Assembly (NCBI RefSeq): GCF_006385255.1 | Contig: NZ_VFJE01000048.1 | Span: 42,917-106,916, forward strand | Reading direction: 5' to 3' | Source of the DNA: Flavobacterium microcysteis | Lineage (GTDB): Bacteria; Bacteroidota; Bacteroidia; Flavobacteriales; Flavobacteriaceae | DNA: 64,000 nucleotides | In this document: positions 1-7,609 of the stretch, one piece after another | Position numbering within the stretch: position 1 is the stretch's first letter | How the letters are laid out: each line of letters starts with the position of its first letter | The notes under the pieces: model-generated | The model's input: the letters and a program-made list of their open reading frames with translations, nothing else | Told to the model about the DNA's origin: nothing | The model's database searches: none | Translations under genes and position numbers: made by a program

Positions 1-993
1 TGAAGTCAATACATATACTTTAGTCAGGTTTAGGCTGTTTATAGCATTGCCGCTAATGTTATTTGAAAATCGGTTAATAAGCTGTTCCGGATCGTTGTCA
101 TTAAAATAATCTTCAATTTTGGTATTCCATTCCTGTTTGGCAAAAACTTGACCGCTAAATTGGCCGGTTATCATACTTGCCAGATAGGCAGCTGATTTGA
201 CTGCGCCACCTGAATTGTATCTCAGGTCTAATACCAGCTCGGTTATGCCTTCTGATCTGAACTGGCCAAATGCTGTATTCAGGTTGTTGTCATATTCTCC
301 GTAAAAACCATTATACATTAAATAACCTATCTTATGAGTATCTTGAGTTAGAATCTTACTGATTAGGATTGGGTTTTCAGCCAGTGTTGTTTTGGTCAAT
401 GCTATAGAACGTGTATTTGGAGTGATGTTCCCGCCATCATAGTCAGCCAGATTTAAGGTATAATTCTGCCCCGCAAGCAATTCTCTGTAATTATTGACAG
501 TTAAAGGAGTTCCATTCACGGCATAAAAAATATCACCACGATGGATATCTTTAGAGGAAGCATCAGAATTTGGAATGATATAACGTACCCATCCAAAAAC
601 TTCATCAGAGCCTGCCGTTTTTCGCAACAGCTGATAATCGACTCCGTTATTAGCCGTATTTCCGCTAAGAACGCCTTCTAAAACGCTATAATCGCTATAA
701 ATGACGCTAAACCTGTCGGTAGTCGGATAATTGTTCAAAAGACTGTAAAACAAATCTTCCGGTGAGCTAAAACCATTAAGATAAGCATTCAATTCACCCT
801 GATTAGGGAAGCGGCTATCAGAAAGATCAGTTACATCAGCTTGCCAGTAGTAATATAAATTAAGACCTTTCCATATAAAATCGTTAATTTTTAATTGCCT
901 TGGAACTTCAATATCATCAAGGTCATCCTGACAAGCAAAAAAGCTGGAAATTCCGATGAATAAAAGGATTGCGAATATAAAGGTCTTTTTCAT
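1..993 (-). CDS. S41 family C-terminal processing peptidase-like lipoprotein, 3' part outside window
   Basis: The frame is open from the ATG at 991-993 to the left edge, giving 331 codons with no stop, so the gene continues outside. The N-terminus is a lipoprotein signal with lipobox FFAC and Cys21, which points to membrane anchoring. A PDZ-like stretch (about residues 130-165, with HRGDIFYAVNG) is followed by the start of an S41 domain (LVLDLRYNSGG, about 255-265). The sequence ends just before the place where S41 enzymes carry the catalytic Ser, so activity cannot be judged here. The gene is divergent from the sigma-factor operon. The family assignment is firm and the substrate is unknown. 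Confidence 0.85.
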   Translation of the reverse strand, partial: MKKTFIFAILLFIGISSFFACQDDLDDIEVPRQLKINDFIWKGLNLYYYWQADVTDLSDSRFPNQGELNAYLNGFSSPEDLFYSLLNNYPTTDRFSVIYSDYSVLEGVLSGNTANNGVDYQLLRKTAGSDEVFGWVRYIIPNSDASSKDIHRGDIFYAVNGTPLTVNNYRELLAGQNYTLNLADYDGGNITPNTRSIALTKTTLAENPILISKILTQDTHKIGYLMYNGFYGEYDNNLNTAFGQFRSEGITELVLDLRYNSGGAVKSAAYLASMITGQFSGQVFAKQEWNTKIEDYFNDNDPEQLINRFSNNISGNAINSLNLTKVYVLTS

Positions 994-1129
994 AAACAAG
1001 ATATCTTATAGGTATAGCAATATAATTAACGTAAATTTAGAAGTTTTAGTCTTAATTTCAATTTTTTCTTGTAACAAAAAATAAAGTGGCTCGTCTTGAT
1101 TATATAACCGACCAATTAAAAGTCAAATA

Positions 1130-1639
1130 ATGAACCAAACTGAGTTTGTAAAACTGATAACTCCTTTTAAGGATAAAGTCTTTCGGCTTGCCAAACGTCT
1201 GCTTGTCAGTACGGAGGAAGCAGAAGATGCAACGCAGGAAGTTTTGGTCAAGCTTTGGGATAAAAAAAATGGGTTGGACAAGTATAATAGTGTTGAAGCT
1301 TTTGCCATGACAATTACAAAAAATTATTGCTTGGATCAGCTGAAATCAAAAAGAGCCGGAAACCTCCAGATTGTACATAATAATTATACAGACGGACAGG
1401 CCGGAATGCAAAAGCAACTTGAAGACCGGGATAGTTTAGGATGGGTCGAAAAAATTATCGACGGACTTCCAGAACAACAACGAATGATAGTACAGTTTAG
1501 AGATGTTGAACAATATGAATTTGAAGAAATTGCCAAAATGATGGATATGAATGAAACCGCAGTGCGAGTTGCGCTTTCAAGAGCAAGGAAGACGATTAGA
1601 GAATTTATGACAAAAACACACAATTATGGAATTGGATAG
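1130..1639 (+). CDS. RNA polymerase sigma factor, ECF / sigma-70 family
   Basis: This 169-residue protein has sigma region 2 (about residues 10-75, with EEAEDATQEVLVKLWD) and region 4 (about 113-160, with an HTH ending in AVRVALSRARKTIREF). There is no region 1 or 3, the usual ECF layout. It opens an operon with a single-TM protein and three DUF4252 proteins. The stop overlaps the next start by 14 bases, suggesting translational coupling. By analogy with ECF systems, the next protein may control it and the DUF4252 genes may be its regulon, which is inference. Confidence 0.93.
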   Translation: MNQTEFVKLITPFKDKVFRLAKRLLVSTEEAEDATQEVLVKLWDKKNGLDKYNSVEAFAMTITKNYCLDQLKSKRAGNLQIVHNNYTDGQAGMQKQLEDRDSLGWVEKIIDGLPEQQRMIVQFRDVEQYEFEEIAKMMDMNETAVRVALSRARKTIREFMTKTHNYGIG

Positions 1640-2066
1640 AATAGAAATATTATTAGAAAAATACTTTGAGGGAGAAACCTCTATTGCCGAAGAAAAAGAG
1701 TTAAAAGCTTATTTTTCATCTGCAGATGTTGCGCAGCATTTGGAGCATTACAAGGCAATGTTTGGTTATTTCTCTTCAGCAAAAGAGCAAAAGTTTGAGC
1801 AGCAGATTCCACTAAAATCTAGAAAACTACAGGTAGCGTGGTTGTCAGTTGCAGCATCAATTGTAATTATGCTGGGCATGTTTACATTTTACAACAGAAA
1901 CATCAATCAGAGCGAGGATTTAGGTACCTATAACGATCCTGAAAAAGCGTTTGAAGAAACGCAAAAAGCCTTGAATTTGTTGTCAAAGAATGTGAATGTA
2001 GGCGTTGAAAGTATGCAATACGTTAATGAGTACCAAGAATCAAAAAACTTAATATTTAAAAATTAG
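1626..2066 (+). CDS. Single-pass membrane protein, probable anti-sigma-like partner
   Basis: This 146-residue protein has an acidic cytoplasmic N-terminal part, one membrane segment at about residues 70-89 (WLSVAASIVIMLGMFTFY) and a short outer C-terminus. It overlaps the sigma gene by 14 bases. This topology and position are typical of proteins that hold ECF sigma factors at the membrane, but no ZAS or FecR domain can be recognised. The anti-sigma role is therefore inferred from context only. Confidence 0.8.
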   Translation: MELDRIEILLEKYFEGETSIAEEKELKAYFSSADVAQHLEHYKAMFGYFSSAKEQKFEQQIPLKSRKLQVAWLSVAASIVIMLGMFTFYNRNINQSEDLGTYNDPEKAFEETQKALNLLSKNVNVGVESMQYVNEYQESKNLIFKN

Positions 2067-2071
2067 AAAAA

Positions 2072-2551
2072 ATGACAAAATTTATAATTACCCTAGCTTT
2101 AGCCTTAGTTCCAACTTTCTTTTTCGGACAGTCAGCATTTGATAAATTTGACGGGCAAGATGATATTACTTCTGTAGTAATAAACAAAAAAGCATTTGAA
2201 ATGCTTGGAGAAGTGAAACCAGATGTAAAACAAAAAGAAGCGGCAAAATACATGAAGATGGCCAACAATATTGATAGTTTCAAATTGTTCTCTACTTCAA
2301 GTATCAAAAAAGCGGCAGATATGAAATCAGCATTCGATTCTTACCGAAAAAAAGAAGGTCTTGAAGAATTAGTAAGAGTAAATGATGAGGGAAAAAATGT
2401 GATGATTTACATGAAATCAGGAAAAAGCTCTTCTAAAGTAAAAGAATTGCTTATGTTTATCGACGGAGGGGATAAAAAAGGCGAAGAAACAGTCTTGATT
2501 TCTCTAACAGGCGATATTGACCTGGCCAACCTTGACGGTTTGTCAAAATAA
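2072..2551 (+). CDS. DUF4252 domain protein (first of three)
   Basis: This 159-residue protein has a cleavable signal peptide (about residues 1-19, ending FFFGQS) and a DUF4252 body marked by SAFDKFDGQDDITSVVINKK and VRVNDEGKNVMIYMKS. It starts 5 bases after the membrane protein stop. The following 183-residue protein is a clear paralogue with the same motif order. The function of the domain is not known. The sigma-linked position suggests an envelope-stress or surface role. Confidence 0.87.
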   Translation: MTKFIITLALALVPTFFFGQSAFDKFDGQDDITSVVINKKAFEMLGEVKPDVKQKEAAKYMKMANNIDSFKLFSTSSIKKAADMKSAFDSYRKKEGLEELVRVNDEGKNVMIYMKSGKSSSKVKELLMFIDGGDKKGEETVLISLTGDIDLANLDGLSK

Positions 2552-2585
2552 GAAATGCATAAAAAAATCAGTAAATACAACTAAA

Positions 2586-3137
2586 ATGAAGAAGTTTTTA
2601 ATAACAGCAATCCTAGCATTAATGCCGCTCACCTTTTTTGCGCAGTCAACTTTTGACAAGTATGACGGGCTTGAAGGAGTAACAGCAGTCATCGTAAACA
2701 AAAAGATGTTTGAAATGATGGGAAACATCAAGGCGGACGACAAAGAATCACAACAATATATGAATCTGGTCAAAAAGCTTGATAACTTGAGAGTATTCGT
2801 TACATCGAATCCTAAAGTAACGTCTGATATGAAAGTGACTTCTGATAAATATCTTAAGTCTGCTGCCCTGGAAGAACTCATGAGAGTCAACGATGGCGGA
2901 AAAAATATCAAGATTTATGTCAAATCAGGAGGCTCTTCTACAAGAGTAAAAGAACTGCTGATGTTTATCGAAGGCGGTGGCAAAGACGAGACAGTCTTGA
3001 TGTCTTTGAGAGGTGATTTCGACCTTAACGACGTATCGGCATTGACAGACAATCTTCCGGGTGGAGACGCATTGAAAAAAGGATTAAAAGGTTCTAAGGG
3101 ACCGAAAGGACCAAAAGGACCGAAAGGCCCAAAATAA
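2586..3137 (+). CDS. DUF4252 domain protein with GPK-repeat tail (second of three)
   Basis: The start was taken at ATG 2586, where a signal peptide begins (MKKFLITAILALMPLTFFAQ). A longer frame from 2517 would only add codons overlapping the upstream gene. The 183-residue product repeats the motifs of its neighbour (STFDKYDGLEGVTAVIVNKK, MRVNDGGKNIKIYVKSGG). It ends in a low-complexity tail GSKGPKGPKGPKGPK at about residues 169-183 that the paralogues lack. The tail is collagen-like in pattern and strongly basic. Function is unknown. Confidence 0.88.
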   Translation: MKKFLITAILALMPLTFFAQSTFDKYDGLEGVTAVIVNKKMFEMMGNIKADDKESQQYMNLVKKLDNLRVFVTSNPKVTSDMKVTSDKYLKSAALEELMRVNDGGKNIKIYVKSGGSSTRVKELLMFIEGGGKDETVLMSLRGDFDLNDVSALTDNLPGGDALKKGLKGSKGPKGPKGPKGPK

Positions 3138-3147
3138 AAAGAAAGCC

Positions 3148-3681
3148 ATGAAAAAACTTGCAATAGTAGCAGCGTTATGCCTTATGTTATGGAGCTGCAA
3201 TTCAGAACCAACCTTACAGCAGTATTTTGTTGAAAACACGGAATCAAAAGATTTTATAGCTCTTGATCTTACGACAGACATATTAAAATTGAATAAATCT
3301 GAAATTTCTGCCGATGAAAATGCGGCGCTGGAAACCTTAAAAAAGATGAACATCTTAGCATTTAAGGCGGATGAAAAAAATCCGGCGAAGTTTGAAACAG
3401 AACGTGCTAAAATTAAGACTATCCTGAAGAATGAAAAATATCAGGAACTTATTAAGGTTAATTCCGGAAAAGAAGGTGGAGCCGTATATTTCGTAGGCAA
3501 AGATGATGCGATTGATGAGTTTGTGCTTTATGCCAATAAAAATGATGCAGGTTTTGCTGTAGTCAGAGTGTTGGGCAAGAATATGTCTCCAACATCAATA
3601 ATGACAATGCTTTCTGTATTGAAAAAAGCAGACCTGGATATTGAGCAGCTAAAGCCGCTTCAAAAAATGGTACCGAATTAG
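3148..3681 (+). CDS. DUF4252 domain lipoprotein (third of three)
   Basis: This 177-residue protein has a lipoprotein signal, with WSC and Cys17 as the lipidation site. The body matches the two upstream DUF4252 proteins in order (LIKVNSGKEGGAVYFVGKDD) but is more diverged. It starts 10 bases after the second copy and is followed by the operon terminator at 3703-3733. The operon therefore makes two probable secreted or periplasmic members and one lipid-anchored member of one family. Confidence 0.85.
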   Translation: MKKLAIVAALCLMLWSCNSEPTLQQYFVENTESKDFIALDLTTDILKLNKSEISADENAALETLKKMNILAFKADEKNPAKFETERAKIKTILKNEKYQELIKVNSGKEGGAVYFVGKDDAIDEFVLYANKNDAGFAVVRVLGKNMSPTSIMTMLSVLKKADLDIEQLKPLQKMVPN

Positions 3682-3702
3682 ATTAGGTTGTTATGGTTAG
3701 TT

Positions 3703-3733
3703 ATAAAAGCGTCCGATTATTGGGCGCTTTTAT
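3703..3733. terminator. Bidirectional intrinsic terminator
   Basis: A 12-base stem ATAAAAGCGTCC pairs with GGGCGCTTTTAT across a 7-base loop, with a T run to the right. It lies between the converging DUF4252 operon and crtZ, and the crtZ stop codon lies inside the right arm. It can serve both strands. Confidence 0.8.
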
Positions 3734-4188
3734 TTTTTACGGAATTCCTGTCTGAAGTATTTAAAAGGAACCAATAGCATTCCGAAACATTCCCCATCTT
3801 CTTTTCCGATATGCTTGTGGTGCATTTTGTGTGCCCGCCTTACGGCTCTCGCATACCGGTTGTCTGTATTTCTGAATAGCTTAAACCGTTGATGGATAAA
3901 AATGTCATGTACCAAAAAATAGGCGCAGCCATAGGCAAAGATTCCTAAGCCAATAGCCAGTCCTATTTCAAGAATATCGTTTTGCCATAAAAGAAAAAAG
4001 ATAATACTGATGACAGCATAAATGATAAAAAAAGAGTCATTCCTTTCAAACCACGAATCATGGTCTTTTTTATGATGATCAGCATGTAATTTCCATAAAA
4101 AACCATGCATGATGTATTTATGGCTAAACCATGCCATGAATTCCATGATGCAGAATGTAAGTATAAAAACAAGCAGATGTAACCACAT
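3730..4188 (-). CDS. crtZ: Beta-carotene hydroxylase CrtZ (fatty acid hydroxylase superfamily)
   Basis: This 152-residue membrane di-iron enzyme hydroxylates beta-carotene rings to give zeaxanthin. The histidine clusters expected of the family are present: HKYIMH (23-28), HADHH (35-39), HDIFIH (94-99) and HKMHH (120-124), separated by hydrophobic segments. It is the last gene of the crtI-crtB-crtZ run, 8 bases after crtB. No lycopene cyclase gene is in the window, so that step must be encoded elsewhere. Confidence 0.93.
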   Translation of the reverse strand: MWLHLLVFILTFCIMEFMAWFSHKYIMHGFLWKLHADHHKKDHDSWFERNDSFFIIYAVISIIFFLLWQNDILEIGLAIGLGIFAYGCAYFLVHDIFIHQRFKLFRNTDNRYARAVRRAHKMHHKHIGKEDGECFGMLLVPFKYFRQEFRKK

Positions 4189-4196
4189 AATACAAA

Positions 4197-5036
4197 TTAT
4201 AAAATGTTCAATTTATAGCTGAAATAGCATTTGGCAAACAGGCTTAGCTTTTCATAATCAGGAACACGTATGCGTGTGGTTCTTATTTTAGCCGAAGGTG
4301 TTTTCTTCAACTTATATAACAGTTTTTTATAATAAACATAGGCAGTATATACGCCAAGTTTTGCTTCGATAGGCAGTTTTAAAATGCCTTCGTAACCATA
4401 TTTGAAATCATTTTCAATTTCGTCTATGATTTGTTTTTTTGAGGCTTCATCCAGTTGTTCCAGATTTGCATTTGGGAAATAGGTGCGGTTAAGGCTTTCA
4501 AAATCTTCTTTCATATCTCTCAGAAAGTTTACCTTCTGAAAAGCAGAGCCTAGTTTCATGGCACTATGCTTTAATTCTTCATATTTTGCGGAATCACCTT
4601 TTACAAATACTTTTAAGCACATCAATCCCACAACATCTGCAGAACCGTAGATGTAATTGTGGTATTCGTCTTTGTTGTTGCATTCTGTTTTGGTGAGATC
4701 CCAACGCATGCTCGCCAAAAAAGCTTTAATGAGGTCTATAGGAATGTCATATTTTTTTACGGTATGCTGAAATGAATTTAATATGGGATTCAGGCTGATG
4801 CCATCTTCTAAGGCACTATAAAAATCCTGCTCAAAAGAATCAAATAATTTTTTCTTGTCGTATTCATGAAAGCTGTCTACAATTTCATCCGCAAATCGTA
4901 CAAAACCGTAGATGTTGTAAATGTCCTGTCGGATTGTAGGCGAAAGCATTTTTACGGCAGAAGAAAAAGAGGTGCTGTACGCCTTGGTCACGTTCTTGCT
5001 GGATTCAAAGGAAATGTGGTCAAAAATAGCTTTCAT
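4197..5036 (-). CDS. crtB: Phytoene synthase CrtB
   Basis: This enzyme condenses two geranylgeranyl diphosphates into phytoene. The 279-residue protein carries both Asp-rich Mg-diphosphate motifs of squalene/phytoene synthases, DEIVD (50-54) and RDMKED (173-178), plus NFLRD before the second. The ATG at 5036 was chosen because the longer frame would begin with TTG and add only six residues. It lies 20 bases after crtI and 8 before crtZ, all on one strand. Confidence 0.95.
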   Translation of the reverse strand: MKAIFDHISFESSKNVTKAYSTSFSSAVKMLSPTIRQDIYNIYGFVRFADEIVDSFHEYDKKKLFDSFEQDFYSALEDGISLNPILNSFQHTVKKYDIPIDLIKAFLASMRWDLTKTECNNKDEYHNYIYGSADVVGLMCLKVFVKGDSAKYEELKHSAMKLGSAFQKVNFLRDMKEDFESLNRTYFPNANLEQLDEASKKQIIDEIENDFKYGYEGILKLPIEAKLGVYTAYVYYKKLLYKLKKTPSAKIRTTRIRVPDYEKLSLFAKCYFSYKLNIL

Positions 5037-5056
5037 GGTGGTGTAGTTTAGCAATT

Positions 5057-6520
5057 CTAAGATTTGTTCTTCTGGATGAGTTCTGAAACCAATTTTCCTG
5101 AAATCAATGCAGGAGGAACTCCGGGTCCAGGAACCGTCAACTGGCCTGTAAAATATAGGTTTTTGACTTTTTTGCTTTTGAGCTTGGGCCTTAAAAAAGC
5201 AGTCTGCAAAAGCGTATTCGCCAATCCGTATGCATTTCCTTTATAGGAATTGTATTCTTTTGTAAAATCATTGATGCAAAAGGACTCCTTAAAGATAATA
5301 TTATTTCGAATGTTTTGTCCGGTAAGTTTTTCAAAACGTTTGATGATTTTGTCAAAATAAACGTTTCTCAATTCTTCTGTATCGGTTATGCCAGGAGCCA
5401 AGGGAATTAAAAATATTCCGGCCTCTTTTCCTTCAGGAGCTGCATTTTCATCTGTTTTTGATGGGAAACTGGCGTAAAACAATGGTTCTTCAGGCCATTT
5501 CGGGTCGTCATAGATGGCGGCGGCATGTTTCTCAAAATCCACATCAAAAAATAAAGTATGATGCTCTACATCAGTTATCTTTTTGTCAAAACCTACATAA
5601 AACAGTAGGCTGGATGGTGCAAACGTTTTTTTATTCCAATATTCTTCCGTGTAGGCACGGTATTTTAGCGGCAATAGAGTTTCTGTATGATGGTAATCAG
5701 CACCGCTTACAATAATGTCAGCTTCTATTTTAGTTCCATTGACGATAAGTCCTTCTGCTTTTCCGTTCGCTACACTAATTTCATCAATAACAGCATTTGT
5801 CTTTATTTCTACGCCTAATTCTACTGCCAGTTTTTGCATGGCTTCGACTACAGCATACATTCCGTTTTTTGGATGCCAGGTTCCGAGTCCGAAATCGGCA
5901 AAATTCATAAAACTGTAGAACGATGGCGTATCCGAAGGTTTAGCGCCTAAAAACAGTACCGGAAATTCCAATATCTGAATCAATTTTTTGTTCTTAAATC
6001 GTTTGCGTACATCTTTTGAAATGTTGCCAAAAAATTGCCCGACCTTTAGCATTGTTTCCGGCGTTATCAGTTCTAAAGGAGAAACCCCGGGACGATAAAC
6101 CAAATTCTTTATAGCGATGTCATAATTGCTTTGGGCCTCCGAAATAAATTCTTTTAGTTTTTGTGAACTGCCTTTTTCTACATCTTCAAACGCTGAGGCA
6201 ATCTGTTCCAGATTGTCGGCAATAGTAATGCTATCTTTTTCTCCAAAATAGACTTTGTAAGCCGGGGATAATTTGGACAAATCATAATAGTCTGATGGCT
6301 TTTTTCCAAAATCAGCAAAGAACCTTTCAAAAACATCAGGCATCCAGTACCATGTTGGCCCCATGTCAAAAACAAAACCATCTTTTTTTAGTTGTCGGGC
6401 ACGTCCTCCAGTAGTTGCATTTTTTTCATAAATCACTACAGAATGGCCTTGTTTTGCCAAGTAGCACGAAGCTGCTAAAGCAGAAAAGCCCGAACCTATG
6501 ATTTTGATGTTTTTGCTCAT
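5057..6520 (-). CDS. crtI: Phytoene desaturase CrtI
   Basis: This FAD-dependent desaturase converts phytoene towards lycopene. The 487-residue protein has an N-terminal dinucleotide-binding fold (IIGSGFSALAASCYLAKQG, about 7-25) and the C-terminal CrtI signature (TGQLTVPGPGVPPALISG, about 458-475). The fourth fold position is Ala rather than Gly (GSGFSA). The ATG at 6518-6520 was chosen; a TTG-initiated frame four codons upstream would lie inside the operator and promoter and is unlikely. It is the first gene of the crt operon. Confidence 0.95.
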   Translation of the reverse strand: MSKNIKIIGSGFSALAASCYLAKQGHSVVIYEKNATTGGRARQLKKDGFVFDMGPTWYWMPDVFERFFADFGKKPSDYYDLSKLSPAYKVYFGEKDSITIADNLEQIASAFEDVEKGSSQKLKEFISEAQSNYDIAIKNLVYRPGVSPLELITPETMLKVGQFFGNISKDVRKRFKNKKLIQILEFPVLFLGAKPSDTPSFYSFMNFADFGLGTWHPKNGMYAVVEAMQKLAVELGVEIKTNAVIDEISVANGKAEGLIVNGTKIEADIIVSGADYHHTETLLPLKYRAYTEEYWNKKTFAPSSLLFYVGFDKKITDVEHHTLFFDVDFEKHAAAIYDDPKWPEEPLFYASFPSKTDENAAPEGKEAGIFLIPLAPGITDTEELRNVYFDKIIKRFEKLTGQNIRNNIIFKESFCINDFTKEYNSYKGNAYGLANTLLQTAFLRPKLKSKKVKNLYFTGQLTVPGPGVPPALISGKLVSELIQKNKS

Positions 6521-6537
6521 ATTGTTTAACAAATATA
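6521..6537 (-). promoter_or_regulatory. crtI promoter -7 element overlapped by a palindromic operator candidate
   Basis: On the coding strand TATATTTG (6530-6537) fits the Bacteroidetes -7 element TAnnTTTG. Its TTTG is also the left part of the near-perfect palindrome ATTTGTTAAACAAT (6521-6534), core TTGTT-N-AACAA. The same core sits in front of the MerR gene. The palindrome abuts the ATG, so the transcript would have almost no leader. No clear -33 TTG was found. Regulator binding is inferred. Confidence 0.6.
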
Positions 6538-6574
6538 GCGAAATGATAAACAGAATTGAGGTTTTAAGAAATAA

Positions 6575-7474
6575 TTATAGTTTGTTTAGCGCCTTCTGTA
6601 TAGCAGTAAGTACGGAAATTTTTGGGTTGAGGTTTTCCAATTCAATATGATTGGCCATTTTTCCTAAAATCCAAAATTCAGTACTGTCAGTATTCAAAAT
6701 TTCAGACTGAACTTTTTTAAGATAGTCAGGAATAGTATCGGTTTCGGGTGCAACAGTCCAGTATGTCAGGAATACTATATTCTGAAAATGGGCAGACAGT
6801 CCTTTTAAATTTTCAACTGGAACGGATTGTCCTAAATAAACAGTTTGATATCCGTGACAAAGAATCTCATAATTAAGATATAGTAGTCCCAACTCGTGAA
6901 TTTCATTTTGTGGTAGGTACAATACAAAAACTTTGTCTTTTTTGAGCGGTTCTACAAGCTGCAGCTGCTCGATATTGTTTATTAATTTTTGACGAACAAG
7001 ATAACTGATGAAGTGTTCATGGGCAGGCGTGATTGTTCCGGTTTGCCAGAGCAATCCAATCTCATTCAACAATGGAATGAATAATTCCTTAAAAATTTCC
7101 CGGAACGATTTAGCGATAAGTAGATTGTCATAAGTGGTATGGAACAGCTTTGTATCAAAATTCATCATTGCTATTTTAAAAGAACTGATAGCCTGATGTT
7201 GTATATTCTTATCTGAAACGATTTCACTTACAAGTTGCGGAATCTTTTCAGGTGGGAACTTTGAGATTTTTGAGATTTTATAACCATGACTGTGTAACAG
7301 CGTAATGTTAAGCAGCTTTTGTAGGTTTTCAGCATCGTATAGCCTGATGTTTGTGGAAGTACGCATCGGCTCAAGGATATTATACCTTTTCTCCCATATC
7401 CGAATGGTATGGGCCTTTATGCCGGATAAATTTTCCAGGTCTTTGATACTGAAAACACTTTTAGTGCTGTTCAT
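6575..7474 (-). CDS. MerR-family transcriptional regulator with cobalamin-binding domain (CarA/CarH-like)
   Basis: The 299-residue protein has an N-terminal MerR HTH (about 7-75, with HTIRIWEKRYNILEP), a helical B12-binding subdomain and a Rossmann B12-binding domain. Both CarH signatures are visible: W-x9-EH (W143, E153, H154) and the cobalamin-ligating ExHxxG motif (E191, H193, G196). CarH-type proteins use adenosylcobalamin as a light sensor and repress carotenoid genes in the dark. It lies directly upstream of crtI on the same strand, and a shared palindrome precedes both genes. The ATG at 7474 is preferred because a TTG frame would start inside the operator. Confidence 0.9.
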   Translation of the reverse strand: MNSTKSVFSIKDLENLSGIKAHTIRIWEKRYNILEPMRTSTNIRLYDAENLQKLLNITLLHSHGYKISKISKFPPEKIPQLVSEIVSDKNIQHQAISSFKIAMMNFDTKLFHTTYDNLLIAKSFREIFKELFIPLLNEIGLLWQTGTITPAHEHFISYLVRQKLINNIEQLQLVEPLKKDKVFVLYLPQNEIHELGLLYLNYEILCHGYQTVYLGQSVPVENLKGLSAHFQNIVFLTYWTVAPETDTIPDYLKKVQSEILNTDSTEFWILGKMANHIELENLNPKISVLTAIQKALNKL

Positions 7475-7486
7475 TGTTTTTGACAG

Positions 7487-7503
7487 TTTGTTAAACAAAA
7501 ATA
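7487..7503 (-). promoter_or_regulatory. MerR gene promoter -7 element overlapped by a palindromic operator candidate
   Basis: The palindrome TTTGTTTAACAAA (7487-7499 read on the minus strand) is symmetric around one base and shares its core with the crtI site. The -7-like element TATTTTTG (7496-7503) overlaps its first half. It lies 12 bases upstream of the ATG. The arrangement implies that the regulator blocks its own promoter as well as that of crtI. This is inference from position and symmetry. Confidence 0.6.
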
Positions 7504-7550
7504 ATAAAATAAATCAGTATTGGGAATAGGGTGAAAATTAGAAGGTATAA

Positions 7551-7585
7551 AAAAACGCAACCTACATAATGCAGATTGCGTTTTT
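7551..7585 (-). terminator. Terminator of the SusC/SusD operon
   Basis: AAAAACGCAA (7551-7560) pairs perfectly with TTGCGTTTTT (7576-7585) around a 15-base loop. It lies 25 bases past the SusD stop, with a T run on the minus strand. Confidence 0.8.
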
Positions 7586-7609
7586 AGGGTTTCTAACTAA
7601 CTAACAATT

